Assembly: GCA_039817415.1 (NCBI GenBank)
Contig: JBCBVV010000036.1
Location: forward strand, 1 to 64,000
DNA: 64,000 nt
Direction of reading: 5' to 3'
Source: JALEFZ01 sp039817415
GTDB lineage: Bacteria; Bacteroidota; Bacteroidia; J057
The stretch's first letter is position 1. Every line of letters starts with the position of its first letter. A program made the translations under genes and the position numbers. A model generated the notes under the pieces. That model searched no databases and was not told the origin of the DNA. It was given only the letters and a program-made list of their open reading frames with translations. Positions 16,642-25,700 of this stretch are shown here, one piece after another.

Positions 16642-17385
16642 TTATTCGCCATGGATAAAATCAAAAAGGTCTTGACCCAATTTGATTTGATTCACTTCTA
16701 CGTTATTGGCTCTAGAACGCGCCACCTTCACAGCTTCAATCAATTTTTCCAAACGGTCCAAAAGACGGTTTTTCTGTGTTGGCGTAATACGGCCAGAGAA
16801 ATAAGTCGTCTCGTATTTACCTACCTGGAAATCAATGTTCATGATTTCAGTCTGCGCAGGGTGCTTATCTGTCGCTTCGTATTTGACGATTACCTTGGGA
16901 CGCTTGATAGAACGGAATTTTACTTCCACATCAGAACGATAGTAATCTAGTTGTTCATCGAAAGTGAATTTTCTAGAGGTGTCCAGCACAGGAATACTCG
17001 CATAAATATCCTGCACTTTTCCTAGATAGGATTCCAAGGCTAACAGCGTAGTAGCTGAAAATTCGCCGAAGCTCTTTTCGCCAACTTTCAGTTCTGCTTT
17101 GGCTAGGTTAGAAGCATTGGTTTCTTCCTTGGACAAGGTCGCGTCCATCGCCACGATAACAGGCTTTAATTTCTCCGTCAGCAACTGCATAACGGTAGAT
17201 TCCAGTTGCTTGCTTTCCTCAGGAATTTGATCAGCCATTTCTTCCATAGGAACATATTGCTTGATCATTCCGTCAAATACAGACTGATTTTTTGTGAAGA
17301 CCTTTTTTGCTTCACCAATGGCCAAGTTAGCCTTGTGTTTTCTGTCCTGCTCAATCGCCAGGATTTCATGTAATTTATTAGACAT
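16642..17385 (-). CDS. Conserved protein of unknown function (DUF7873-like) preceding the tRNA-like RNA
   Basis: A 247-aa cytoplasmic protein with no signal peptide or membrane segment, rich in Lys and Glu. The N-terminal part (about 1-125) looks helical. The centre has TLLALESYLGKVQDIYASIP, the later part KYEATDKHPAQTEI (about 168-181) and VGKYETTYFSG, and the C-terminus is a long helix. From memory this layout, especially EATDKHPAQ, matches an uncharacterised family common in actinobacteria and phages (I believe DUF7873); I could not verify the name. No catalytic motif is apparent. The gene lies about 150 nt upstream of the permuted tRNA-like RNA on the same strand, with no terminator between, so an RNA-related role (binding, storage or repair) is a reasonable hypothesis only. 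Confidence 0.8.
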   Translation of the reverse strand: MSNKLHEILAIEQDRKHKANLAIGEAKKVFTKNQSVFDGMIKQYVPMEEMADQIPEESKQLESTVMQLLTEKLKPVIVAMDATLSKEETNASNLAKAELKVGEKSFGEFSATTLLALESYLGKVQDIYASIPVLDTSRKFTFDEQLDYYRSDVEVKFRSIKRPKVIVKYEATDKHPAQTEIMNIDFQVGKYETTYFSGRITPTQKNRLLDRLEKLIEAVKVARSRANNVEVNQIKLGQDLFDFIHGE

Positions 17386-17573
17386 GGGTATGCTGTGGTT
17401 GTGTGTTAACCAAAATAAAATCTGAGGAAAATGTGAGGGGTGGGAAAAGCCTAAGCTTTGGAGAAGATGTACGGGCTTAACTGGAAATGAGTTTCGATTT
17501 TTTATTTCAATTTAAGGGAGAGTTAAACTATTAGGTTGATAGTGAGGCGTTAAGTTTGAGTAAGGCTATATAA

Positions 17574-17606
17574 AAAAAGCCCTGACTATGCTAATCAGGG
17601 CTTTGG
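17574..17606 (-). terminator. Terminator of the GH16 gene
   Basis: AAAGCCCTGA and TCAGGGCTTT form a perfect 10-bp stem with a 9-nt loop, followed on the minus strand by a run of seven T. It lies 20 nt past the stop codon. Confidence 0.92.
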
Positions 17607-17625
17607 GTTTAAGCTTATATCAAGT

Positions 17626-19233
17626 CTATTTTTTTAAAATCTTATAAGAATACTGTTGTTGATCAACCTCTAAAGTGAGGAAATAAATTCCTCTTCTGAC
17701 GGCCGATACGTCTACCTTTGTCCGCTTGCTGGTTGGTACAATGGTTTTGACCAGCTGTCCCTTTGTGTTGTACAACTTCAGTTCTTTGCCTAATTGGCCA
17801 TTGGGTATATCAATCTGAAGGATATCCTCAACTGGAGAAGGATAAACCTTAATTCCCAGTTCCTCTAAGTTGGGGTCATTTTTGGTAAGGCTCTCTTGAT
17901 ACACCCTGATGTAATCTATGACCATAGGACTTTGGGTAAAGTTAGCAGCTACTGTGCCCTGCATCGCCACATTGAGGATGAAGTATTGTTCTGCATCAAA
18001 TGGCCAGGTATCTGCATTGTAAACAGAAGGTTCGTAAGTATAATATACAGCCCCATCTAGGCTAAATTTCATGTATTCTGGTGTCCATTCTAGGGCATAA
18101 ACATGAAAAGTATTCGAAACATCCGTTGCGTATAGGCCTCCCTTGTTGACCGTTGCCCCATGCGAAGAAGGGGTATGCATGGCGCTTTGTACGAAGTTCT
18201 GATTATAGCCCCAGTGCTCCATGATGTCGATTTCTCCACATGCAGGCCATGGGGTAGTGCCAAATTGATTGGTCCAAAAGGCACCAGGTTCGGTAATGTT
18301 TTTCCCAAGCATCCAGATGGCAGGCCATGTCCCTTCTCCAAAAGGAAGTTTGGCACGCACCTCAACTCGCCCATAAGTAAAGGCAAATTTAGAGTTCAAT
18401 CTTGCTGAGGTATATTGTTTGGTCTCTCCCTGATCTGAAAAAGACTCTCTGATGGCCATGATATGTAGGTGACCGCTATCCAGATAGGAATTTTCTATGC
18501 GGTTGGTATAATGCTGTAATTCTCCGTTATACCAGCTTGTACCGTTAGGAAGTTGCGTCTGGTGGAACCATTTGGTATTGTCGATGGCTCCGTTCCCATT
18601 GAATTCGTCTGACCAAACCAGTCTGGAATAGTCTGGTCCCGGTTCGGCGGTAGAATCGTTGAGACTGAAATTGTCAAGATAGGCGACAACCTGATCTTGG
18701 TTGTTCTCTCCATTGATCTGAAAAACTACACGAGAGAAATCGGAACGTGTCAAAGGTGGAGGAGAGCCTGGATCAAGGTTTTGATAGCTATCATTGGCAA
18801 AATCAAAGTTCACCACCTGCCACTTATCTAGTTCAATGGGTTTGATGATTTCACTTTGTGTTACCCAGGGTTCTCCTAAGGTTCCATCCTGGAGTTTCAA
18901 GGAAATCTGATTCGGTTGATTCCCCGTAAGGCCGCTAGAAGGAACATATAGCATCACCGAGAAATTCGCATGTGTACTTAGGTCAATATTAGGCGAAGCA
19001 TCGAAACGGACATTGGCGTAGGTTCCCCCTGTATCTGTATATTTCAGGACAGTGGCAGAGGTATTGATGCCCTCAACAAATGGATTGGCAAAAGAGTCGT
19101 CCATTCCACAGTCATCTCCTGCCCAGGTGCTGATGCCTGTAGGCCCTTCAAAGTCATCTTGAAGCTGATAGGTTTGGGCAGATAGGTGAAGGGAGCTGAG
19201 TATTCCCAATAGGATCAAGCAATTTTTGTACAT
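17626..19233 (-). CDS. Secreted GH16 glycoside hydrolase (laminarinase/beta-glucanase type) with T9SS domain
   Basis: A 535-aa enzyme. Signal peptide 1-19 (SLHLSA). Residues ~20-190 form a jelly-roll resembling carbohydrate-binding modules (QDDFEGPTGISTW at the start). The GH16 domain runs from LVWSDEFNG (about 207) to about 450, with the diagnostic catalytic motif EIDIMEHWG near 335-345 (two Glu and the Asp between them). A type A sorting domain (KVYPSPVEDIL to the end) targets T9SS. GH16 enzymes cut beta-1,3/1,4-glucans or algal galactans; the form EIDIMEHWG fits laminarinase best, but substrate is inferred. It is divergent from a sulfatase with only 116 bp between, suggesting shared control for algal polysaccharide. 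Confidence 0.93.
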   Translation of the reverse strand: MYKNCLILLGILSSLHLSAQTYQLQDDFEGPTGISTWAGDDCGMDDSFANPFVEGINTSATVLKYTDTGGTYANVRFDASPNIDLSTHANFSVMLYVPSSGLTGNQPNQISLKLQDGTLGEPWVTQSEIIKPIELDKWQVVNFDFANDSYQNLDPGSPPPLTRSDFSRVVFQINGENNQDQVVAYLDNFSLNDSTAEPGPDYSRLVWSDEFNGNGAIDNTKWFHQTQLPNGTSWYNGELQHYTNRIENSYLDSGHLHIMAIRESFSDQGETKQYTSARLNSKFAFTYGRVEVRAKLPFGEGTWPAIWMLGKNITEPGAFWTNQFGTTPWPACGEIDIMEHWGYNQNFVQSAMHTPSSHGATVNKGGLYATDVSNTFHVYALEWTPEYMKFSLDGAVYYTYEPSVYNADTWPFDAEQYFILNVAMQGTVAANFTQSPMVIDYIRVYQESLTKNDPNLEELGIKVYPSPVEDILQIDIPNGQLGKELKLYNTKGQLVKTIVPTSKRTKVDVSAVRRGIYFLTLEVDQQQYSYKILKK

Positions 19234-19300
19234 AGCAGTTCTTTTTTAACAAGTCTACCTAACATATGAAATTTTGAATATCGTTCTATATCCTCCTTCA

Positions 19301-19308
19301 TAAATTTG
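19301..19308 (+). promoter_or_regulatory. Candidate -7 box TAAATTTG for the sulfatase
   Basis: This matches the Bacteroidota -7 consensus TAnnTTTG exactly and lies 41 nt before the sulfatase ATG. A TTTG at 19273-19276 is 24 nt upstream, longer than the usual 19-21. Confidence 0.45.
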
Positions 19309-19349
19309 CTACATCAATAGTTTCATCCTTCTCTAACGAGCCAATTCCT

Positions 19350-21029
19350 ATGTTCAAATTACTTCTTCCCTTTCTCATGATTTTCTTGCTTGCCTGTCAA
19401 ACGAATCCCGCACCCAAGCGACCCAATATCCTACTGATTGTAGCGGATGACCTTGGCTATGCGGATTTAGGCTGTTATGGAAGTGAAATTCAAACGCCAC
19501 ACCTGGATCAATTAGCGGCAGATGGATTGATGTTTACCTCTTTTTATGCAGCATCTACCTGTTCGCCATCTAGGGCGATGCTGTTGACGGGGGTAAATGC
19601 ACACAGATGCGGTTTGGGAACCATGACAGGGGATTGGGCGCCCAATCAAAAGGGAAAAAGAGGCTATGAGGGATATTTGAACAGAGATGTTGTCAGCTTT
19701 CCTCGCTATTTGCAAAGGGCGGGTTATCATACCTCGATGGCAGGAAAATGGCATTTGGCAGGTGGCCCCAATCGGAAGGAATTTTGGCCGGTGAGTAGAG
19801 GATTTGATAGAAGTTTTGCTCTAATGCAAGGCGGGGCGGGGCATTTCTATGATAAGCAACCCATAGTCGAAGCCATGAGGGAAGCGATTTACTTCAGAGA
19901 CGATGAACAAGTAGACGATTTGCCTGAAAACTTCTATTCCTCAACTTATTATGCGGATCGAGCCATCCAATATATTGAGGAGGCCCAAAAAGAGGGGAAG
20001 CCTTTTTTTCATTATTTATCCTTTACTGCGCCGCATTGGCCCTTACAAGTCCCTGATGAGGATATAAATCTTTACAAGGGGAAATATGAAGATGGTTATC
20101 AAGCCTTGGCCAAAAGAAGAATGGAAAAAATGAAGTCCTTAGGCTTGATCCCTAGCCAAACTCCGCTTCCCAAGCTAAGCCCCAATGTGATTCCATGGGA
20201 AGAATTGACCGAGGAAGAACGGCGAATCTCTTCAAAAAGGATGGAACTTTACGCCGCTATGATTGATCGAATGGACAGAGAGGTTGGGAGGGTAATTTCT
20301 CGCCTCAAAGCCTTGGGAATGTATGAGAATACGCTAATTGTCTTTTTAGCTGATAATGGAGCGGAGGGGAATTCGATTCGAGGATATCGTGGGACGGGAA
20401 CTTGGATTGATACCAGCTTTGATAACAGCCTCGCTAATTTGGGACGAATTGATTCCTATGTAGAGCTGGGTGCGGGCTGGGCCTATGCTGCTTCCCTACC
20501 TTTTAGGTGGTACAAGGCTTTTTCAACAGAGGGAGGAATCAGGGTTCCTGCGATGGTTCATTATCCTGCAGCACCTTTCTGGAAAAGAGGGAAGACAAGT
20601 GAATATGCCTCAATCAAGGATTTATCAGCAACGATCATGGAAGTTGTCGATCTCCAGCCTGCTCGGGATACCTTTGAAGGAAGACCTATATTTCCGATGG
20701 AGGGCAAGAGCATGTTGGGATTTTTACAAGGGCAGGATTCTATGATTCATGCTAAGGGGCAGGTTGAAGTCTGGGAGCTATTTGGTCGGATAGGAGTAAA
20801 AGAAGGGAAATGGAAAGCAGAATGGATGGAAGAACCTTACGGAAAAGTAAGATGGGAACTCTATGATTTGGAAGAGGACCTTATCCAACAACATGATCTT
20901 GCCACCACCCATCCTGAGCGGCTGAAGAGAATGATCCAGCATTGGGAGGATTACCAAGGGAGGAATGATGTGATTTATCCATCTGAACCAACAGCCTATG
21001 CTTCTGATAGCATCTGGAGGGCAGATTAG
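19350..21029 (+). CDS. Lipoprotein sulfatase, type I (formylglycine-dependent)
   Basis: A 559-aa alkaline-phosphatase-fold sulfatase. The lipobox FLLAC places Cys16 as the lipid anchor, so it is a membrane-bound periplasmic or surface enzyme. Metal-binding DD is at 33-34 (IVADDLGYADLG). The active-site Cys71 in CSPSRAMLLTG is the residue turned into formylglycine by a sulfatase-maturating enzyme. GKWHLAGG and the later ADNGAEGN are further family motifs. It removes sulfate esters, most likely from algal polysaccharide given the GH16 gene beside it; desulfation of other glycans is possible. No maturase gene is in the window, so it must be elsewhere. Confidence 0.93.
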   Translation: MFKLLLPFLMIFLLACQTNPAPKRPNILLIVADDLGYADLGCYGSEIQTPHLDQLAADGLMFTSFYAASTCSPSRAMLLTGVNAHRCGLGTMTGDWAPNQKGKRGYEGYLNRDVVSFPRYLQRAGYHTSMAGKWHLAGGPNRKEFWPVSRGFDRSFALMQGGAGHFYDKQPIVEAMREAIYFRDDEQVDDLPENFYSSTYYADRAIQYIEEAQKEGKPFFHYLSFTAPHWPLQVPDEDINLYKGKYEDGYQALAKRRMEKMKSLGLIPSQTPLPKLSPNVIPWEELTEEERRISSKRMELYAAMIDRMDREVGRVISRLKALGMYENTLIVFLADNGAEGNSIRGYRGTGTWIDTSFDNSLANLGRIDSYVELGAGWAYAASLPFRWYKAFSTEGGIRVPAMVHYPAAPFWKRGKTSEYASIKDLSATIMEVVDLQPARDTFEGRPIFPMEGKSMLGFLQGQDSMIHAKGQVEVWELFGRIGVKEGKWKAEWMEEPYGKVRWELYDLEEDLIQQHDLATTHPERLKRMIQHWEDYQGRNDVIYPSEPTAYASDSIWRAD

Positions 21030-21202
21030 GGCTTAAAACAGCTTGTGTTTTGATCATGTTGGGTTGAAGGTGAGAATCCTAACTGCTTGGAAATAAAATT
21101 TGTAAGCAATTATTCCAAAAGCGTGTAAAAGATTCTGACATCTTCTTATTTTGCCGAATAATTTTTTTGCTTACTACACCCAATCGAACTAATTCCTCAA
21201 AA

Positions 21203-22315
21203 ATGATTATTGGCGTACCTAAGGAAATCAAGAACAACGAAAACCGTGTTGCATTGACACCCGCTGGGGTAAAAGCATTGGTAAGTCGTGGCCATCAGGT
21301 CTATGTTCAGAAAACTGCTGGAGAAGGCAGTGGCTTTTCCGATGATGACTACACATCTGCTGGTGCTCACATGAAAGATAGCATTGAAGAGACCTATGCA
21401 GTAGCTGAGATGATCATGAAGGTTAAAGAACCTATTGAGCCTGAATATGGCCTGATCAAAAGCAATCAGCTTGTATTTACCTACTTCCATTTTGCTTCCC
21501 ATCAGCCATTGACTGAGGCCATGATCAACAGCCATGCTGTTTGCCTTGCCTACGAAACGGTAGAGCTTCCTGATAGAAGTCTTCCTTTATTGGTTCCGAT
21601 GTCGGAAGTGGCTGGACGTATGTCTGTCCAAGAAGGAGCCAAATATCTGGAAAAACCTGTCAAAGGACGTGGAGTCCTCTTAGGGGGTGTTCCTGGTGTG
21701 CCTCCTGGAAAAGTGATGGTGATCGGAGGTGGAGTCGTTGGCACACAGGCAGCTAGAATGGCGGCGGGACTCGGTGCCCAAGTAACCATTCTGGACATTA
21801 ACCTAAATAGACTGCGCTACCTCGATGAGGTCATGCCTGCCAATGTAAATACCCTATTTTCTAACGAGTACAATATTCGCGAACGTGTACAGGACAGTGA
21901 TCTGATCATTGGTGCGGTCCTAATCCCAGGTGCAAAAGCCCCTAATCTGGTTACCAGAGATATGTTGAAAACCATGCGCCCCGGAACCGTTTTAGTGGAT
22001 GTGGCTGTAGACCAGGGAGGATGTATTGAAACATGTAAACCTACAACGCACGAAGATCCAACCTTTATCATCGATGATGTGGTGCATTATTGTGTCGCCA
22101 ATATGCCGGGGGCCGTTCCTTACACCTCTACTTTGGCACTTACAAACGCAACCCTTCAATATGCCATTCAATTGGCAGATAAGGGCTGGAAAAAAGCTTG
22201 TAGCGACAGTGTACCTTTGAAAAAAGGCTTGAATATTGTGAAAGGCAAGGTGGTATACAAAGGGGTATCTGATGCCTTTGACATGCCTTATACAGATGTA
22301 GATAGCATCTTGTAA
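21203..22315 (+). CDS. ald: Alanine dehydrogenase
   Basis: A 370-aa NAD-dependent enzyme (L-alanine + NAD+ + water to pyruvate + NADH + ammonium). I start at MIIGVPKEIKNNENRVALTP (21203), the conserved family N-terminus, not at the open-frame start 12 codons upstream. The Rossmann motif GGGVVGTQAARMAAGLGA is at about 173-190, a catalytic-type histidine occurs in TYFHFAS (about 96), and the aspartate of VDVAVDQGG is near 270. Length is normal for the family. It stands alone with its own terminator. It probably serves alanine catabolism or NAD/amino-nitrogen balance in the cytoplasm. Confidence 0.96.
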   Translation: MIIGVPKEIKNNENRVALTPAGVKALVSRGHQVYVQKTAGEGSGFSDDDYTSAGAHMKDSIEETYAVAEMIMKVKEPIEPEYGLIKSNQLVFTYFHFASHQPLTEAMINSHAVCLAYETVELPDRSLPLLVPMSEVAGRMSVQEGAKYLEKPVKGRGVLLGGVPGVPPGKVMVIGGGVVGTQAARMAAGLGAQVTILDINLNRLRYLDEVMPANVNTLFSNEYNIRERVQDSDLIIGAVLIPGAKAPNLVTRDMLKTMRPGTVLVDVAVDQGGCIETCKPTTHEDPTFIIDDVVHYCVANMPGAVPYTSTLALTNATLQYAIQLADKGWKKACSDSVPLKKGLNIVKGKVVYKGVSDAFDMPYTDVDSIL

Positions 22316-22401
22316 GCCATCAATACCTACAAAAAAAATACAACCTCCTGATCTTGGATGCCATCCTTGGCATAGACTATTAGAGGAGGGAATGCTAAGC
22401 T

Positions 22402-22446
22402 GTACAGCGGCATCGAAGCTTTTCGGTGTCGCTGTACTGTTTTATT
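22402..22446 (+). terminator. Terminator of ald
   Basis: A 16-bp stem from GTACAGCG to CGCTGTAC with two G-U pairs and a 4-nt loop, then TGTTTTATTCTATT. Confidence 0.85.
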
Positions 22447-22709
22447 CTATTTAAAATTTCCTCTATAGGTCGGAGCTCTCATTCCTGTTGGAGGGCTGGG
22501 GATTCCTTTTTTCATTTGGGCAATAAAGATAGTAAGTCGGTAAATGGTCTTGAGAAAGATTCCTTGAATTTCCCTGCTTGGCAGAAATAACAATTTCTTT
22601 ATAAGATTAATTTTGAAGAATGAATTAATATCAACTAATTAAAATATTAGCATATTTAAATATGATATTATAAAATAGATCAATCCTCCATCATTTAACC
22701 TAAATCATC
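22447..22709. other. AT-rich upstream region of the 1702-aa gene
   Basis: 263 bp with no gene. The last 100 bp are strongly AT-rich (TATTAGCATATTTAAATATG near 22645) and probably hold the promoter, but I see no exact TAnnTTTG box. Confidence 0.35.
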
Positions 22710-25700
22710 ATGCTGTACAACCAAATAGGGCGAATATTGGCCTTCCTCCTTTTGTTTTCCACTACCATCTGTGGACTCCAGGGACAATCTAACCCTCAAG
22801 TTTCACCAAGTTCGTGGTCAAGTGAGGAAATCCTTTACCATATGGTGCATAAGGATACAACCTATCATGCCATAGCGTATCAAGCAAATGCTTATATAGA
22901 TAATAACCCTCAAGATTTATCCCTTGCCAAGAAATTTGCTCGCTGGGATTATTTTTGGGCATCCCGAGTTACTTCCTCAGGAGATTTTTCTATGGCGAAT
23001 CAAGTCATGAACACAGTGGCCAATTCGCCTGTATGCCTTGGAGGCGGTAATTGGAGTATTCTTGGACCTAGGTTATATGATAAGCTTGCGATGGGAATCA
23101 TTGTAAGTATCTATTCTCCACCAGGGCAGGCCGATACAATTTTTGCAGGTTCTAACTCGGGCGGGCTTTGGAAATCAACTGATGGTGGGCTTTCTTGGTT
23201 ATGTAAAACAGATCATCTCAGAATCCCTGCGATGGGTGTAAATAGTATCGCTGGGGATCCAAATAATTCCAATGTACTTTATATCGCAACGGGCAATAGC
23301 ACCACAGCTTTTGGGGAAACTTATGGTCAAGGAGTTTTAAAATCAGTAGATGGTGGAGAGACTTGGACACCAACTTCCCTATCATGGAACCCTCCACTTT
23401 CTGAGGTTACAGTCAAAATTGTTGTTGATGGGAGTCACACTCTCAATACTCCCAATGGCATAGAATCAAAGACTATCTATGCCATTACCACCCACAATAT
23501 TTACCTTTCTGAAGATGCAGGTGTTTCCTTTAATGGGTTGAAACAAGATATTAGAAATCAAGACTCTACGTGGAATTACCAGGAGTTTACACATGGATCT
23601 TTTTGGGACATAGAGATTGGAATTCAAGACCCAACAAAAATAATTATTACAACTAATCCTGGAGCAACTAACAATGGAAAACATGCACGAGTCTACTTAA
23701 TGGATAACCCTGGTACTGGTATATCAAATATTTCTATCCAAGATGTTACACCAAGTTCTTTCATTCCTCCTATTGATTCTGCGGTAAGTTTCTATGCTGC
23801 TACTACTGAAATAGAAGATCAACGGTTTTATATTTTTACAAGTACTAAAGCTGACCCTGCTGAGGGTTCTATATTTTGGATGGATAATTATTCTGGCATT
23901 TGGGACACAAAATCATTTAGCATCTCAAGTGGATTCTCTAGTACCCAGACCTTTGTTCCTGGCCCATTTCTAGGAGTATTTGAAATAAACCAAAAAAACT
24001 TAGGAATCTTCTATATAGGGAATCATGTTCTGGCGAGAACTACAGACGCATGCTCTACTTTTACCAGGATTAGTATTTATGAACCTGGCATAACCCATGC
24101 AGATATTAGAGCCCTCCAAATATTAGGTAGTTCGGGAGATGGAAAGAATGATACAATTATAATGGGAAATGATGGAGGTGTAAATAAACATCTAAAAGGA
24201 GGTTTCCCAACTTCTGATTGGCAAAAACTTAATGGCAATGGTATAGACATTGATCAAGATGGAAGTCCTGATGACCTTGTAATTACCCAAGTATTTGACA
24301 TCAATAATTCTTCATTTGAACCTATAAAATTTATCGGTACAGGAAATCAAGACAATGGATATATCCATAATGGTCAGATTTCTTGGGACCATACTAATGT
24401 TGGAGATGGGGGACAGGTTGTAAGAAAGGGTAACAATATATTTCTAAAAGAAAACTCAGGAGTAGGGAGAAGGAACCTTGCAAACACTCAAGCCAGTATA
24501 TTGACATTTATGGTTGGAAACCAATTCAAAGACTATATTTTCCGACTTGCCCCCTCTAATCCAGAAATTTTGTATTGGACTAAAAAAGGAAATGTTAACC
24601 AATCAGTTTTTTTGGGGAAGATTTCTAACATTAGTGGAAACGATACTGCATCGAAGAGTCAAATATCTGGTTTTGGTAGACCCGATCCACAATCCATGGC
24701 AGTAGCTGATTCAGCTGGTACAGCAATCATTTATATTGGACTTGGTAATCAAAGACTAATTAAATCCAATAATGATGGACAAATTTGGCACTCAATTTGT
24801 GATCCAACAGACCTTCAAAATCCTTGTCAGGAATTTGAAGACATGTTCATAAATGACATAGTAGTTGACCCTGAAAACCATCTTAGGATGTGGATAGGAC
24901 TCAAGGGCTTCGACTCAGCCTACCGTGTTGTCTTCTCTGGTGATGGAGGAGCTACTTGGCACAATGACAGCATGATCTCACAAATAGGACTCCCCCCACT
25001 TCCCATCAATGTATTGAGGTACCATAAAGGCTCCAACGATATCCTATATGCTGGAACTGATGTGGGTGTATTCAGATACAATCCACTCATTCAAGAATGG
25101 GAGTGCTGGAACAATGGTTTGCCAGTATCTGTGGTCAGTGATATTGAAATCGACTACTGTCGTAACCTTATTCAAATAGCAACTTTTGGCAGAGGAGTTT
25201 GGGAAACAGGACTACCGCCCATTGACCCTACTGAAATCGCAAGCGACCAGACTTTAGGGACTGGAGAAAGTCAAAACTTTTCCGAAGACATCATAGTCAA
25301 GTCCGGCGCAAGGTGGACGGTTAGAGGAACCGTAAACATGGCTCAGCATAAGAAGATAATAGTGGAGTCCGGAGGAGAACTTCTCTTGGATGGAGGTATC
25401 ATCACCAGCCCATGTGATGGATTCTGGCAAGGTATCGTCCTAGCTGGCGATAGCACAACCTATCAACAAGGTCTATTCCCCACTAATACCCAAGGTAAGG
25501 TCCGTACCACCAATGGAGCCATCATAGAACATGCCATCACAGGTATCAGTACCATATTGAATAAAAAAACAGGGAGTGGTGGCATCATTGATGCTTCTGC
25601 AACGACTTTTCAAAACAATATATGTGACATCGAATATGGTGAGTTTAAAAATATCAACCCTAGCTCGAACCTAGAGGCGAGTAACATGGGTTCCTTTTCA

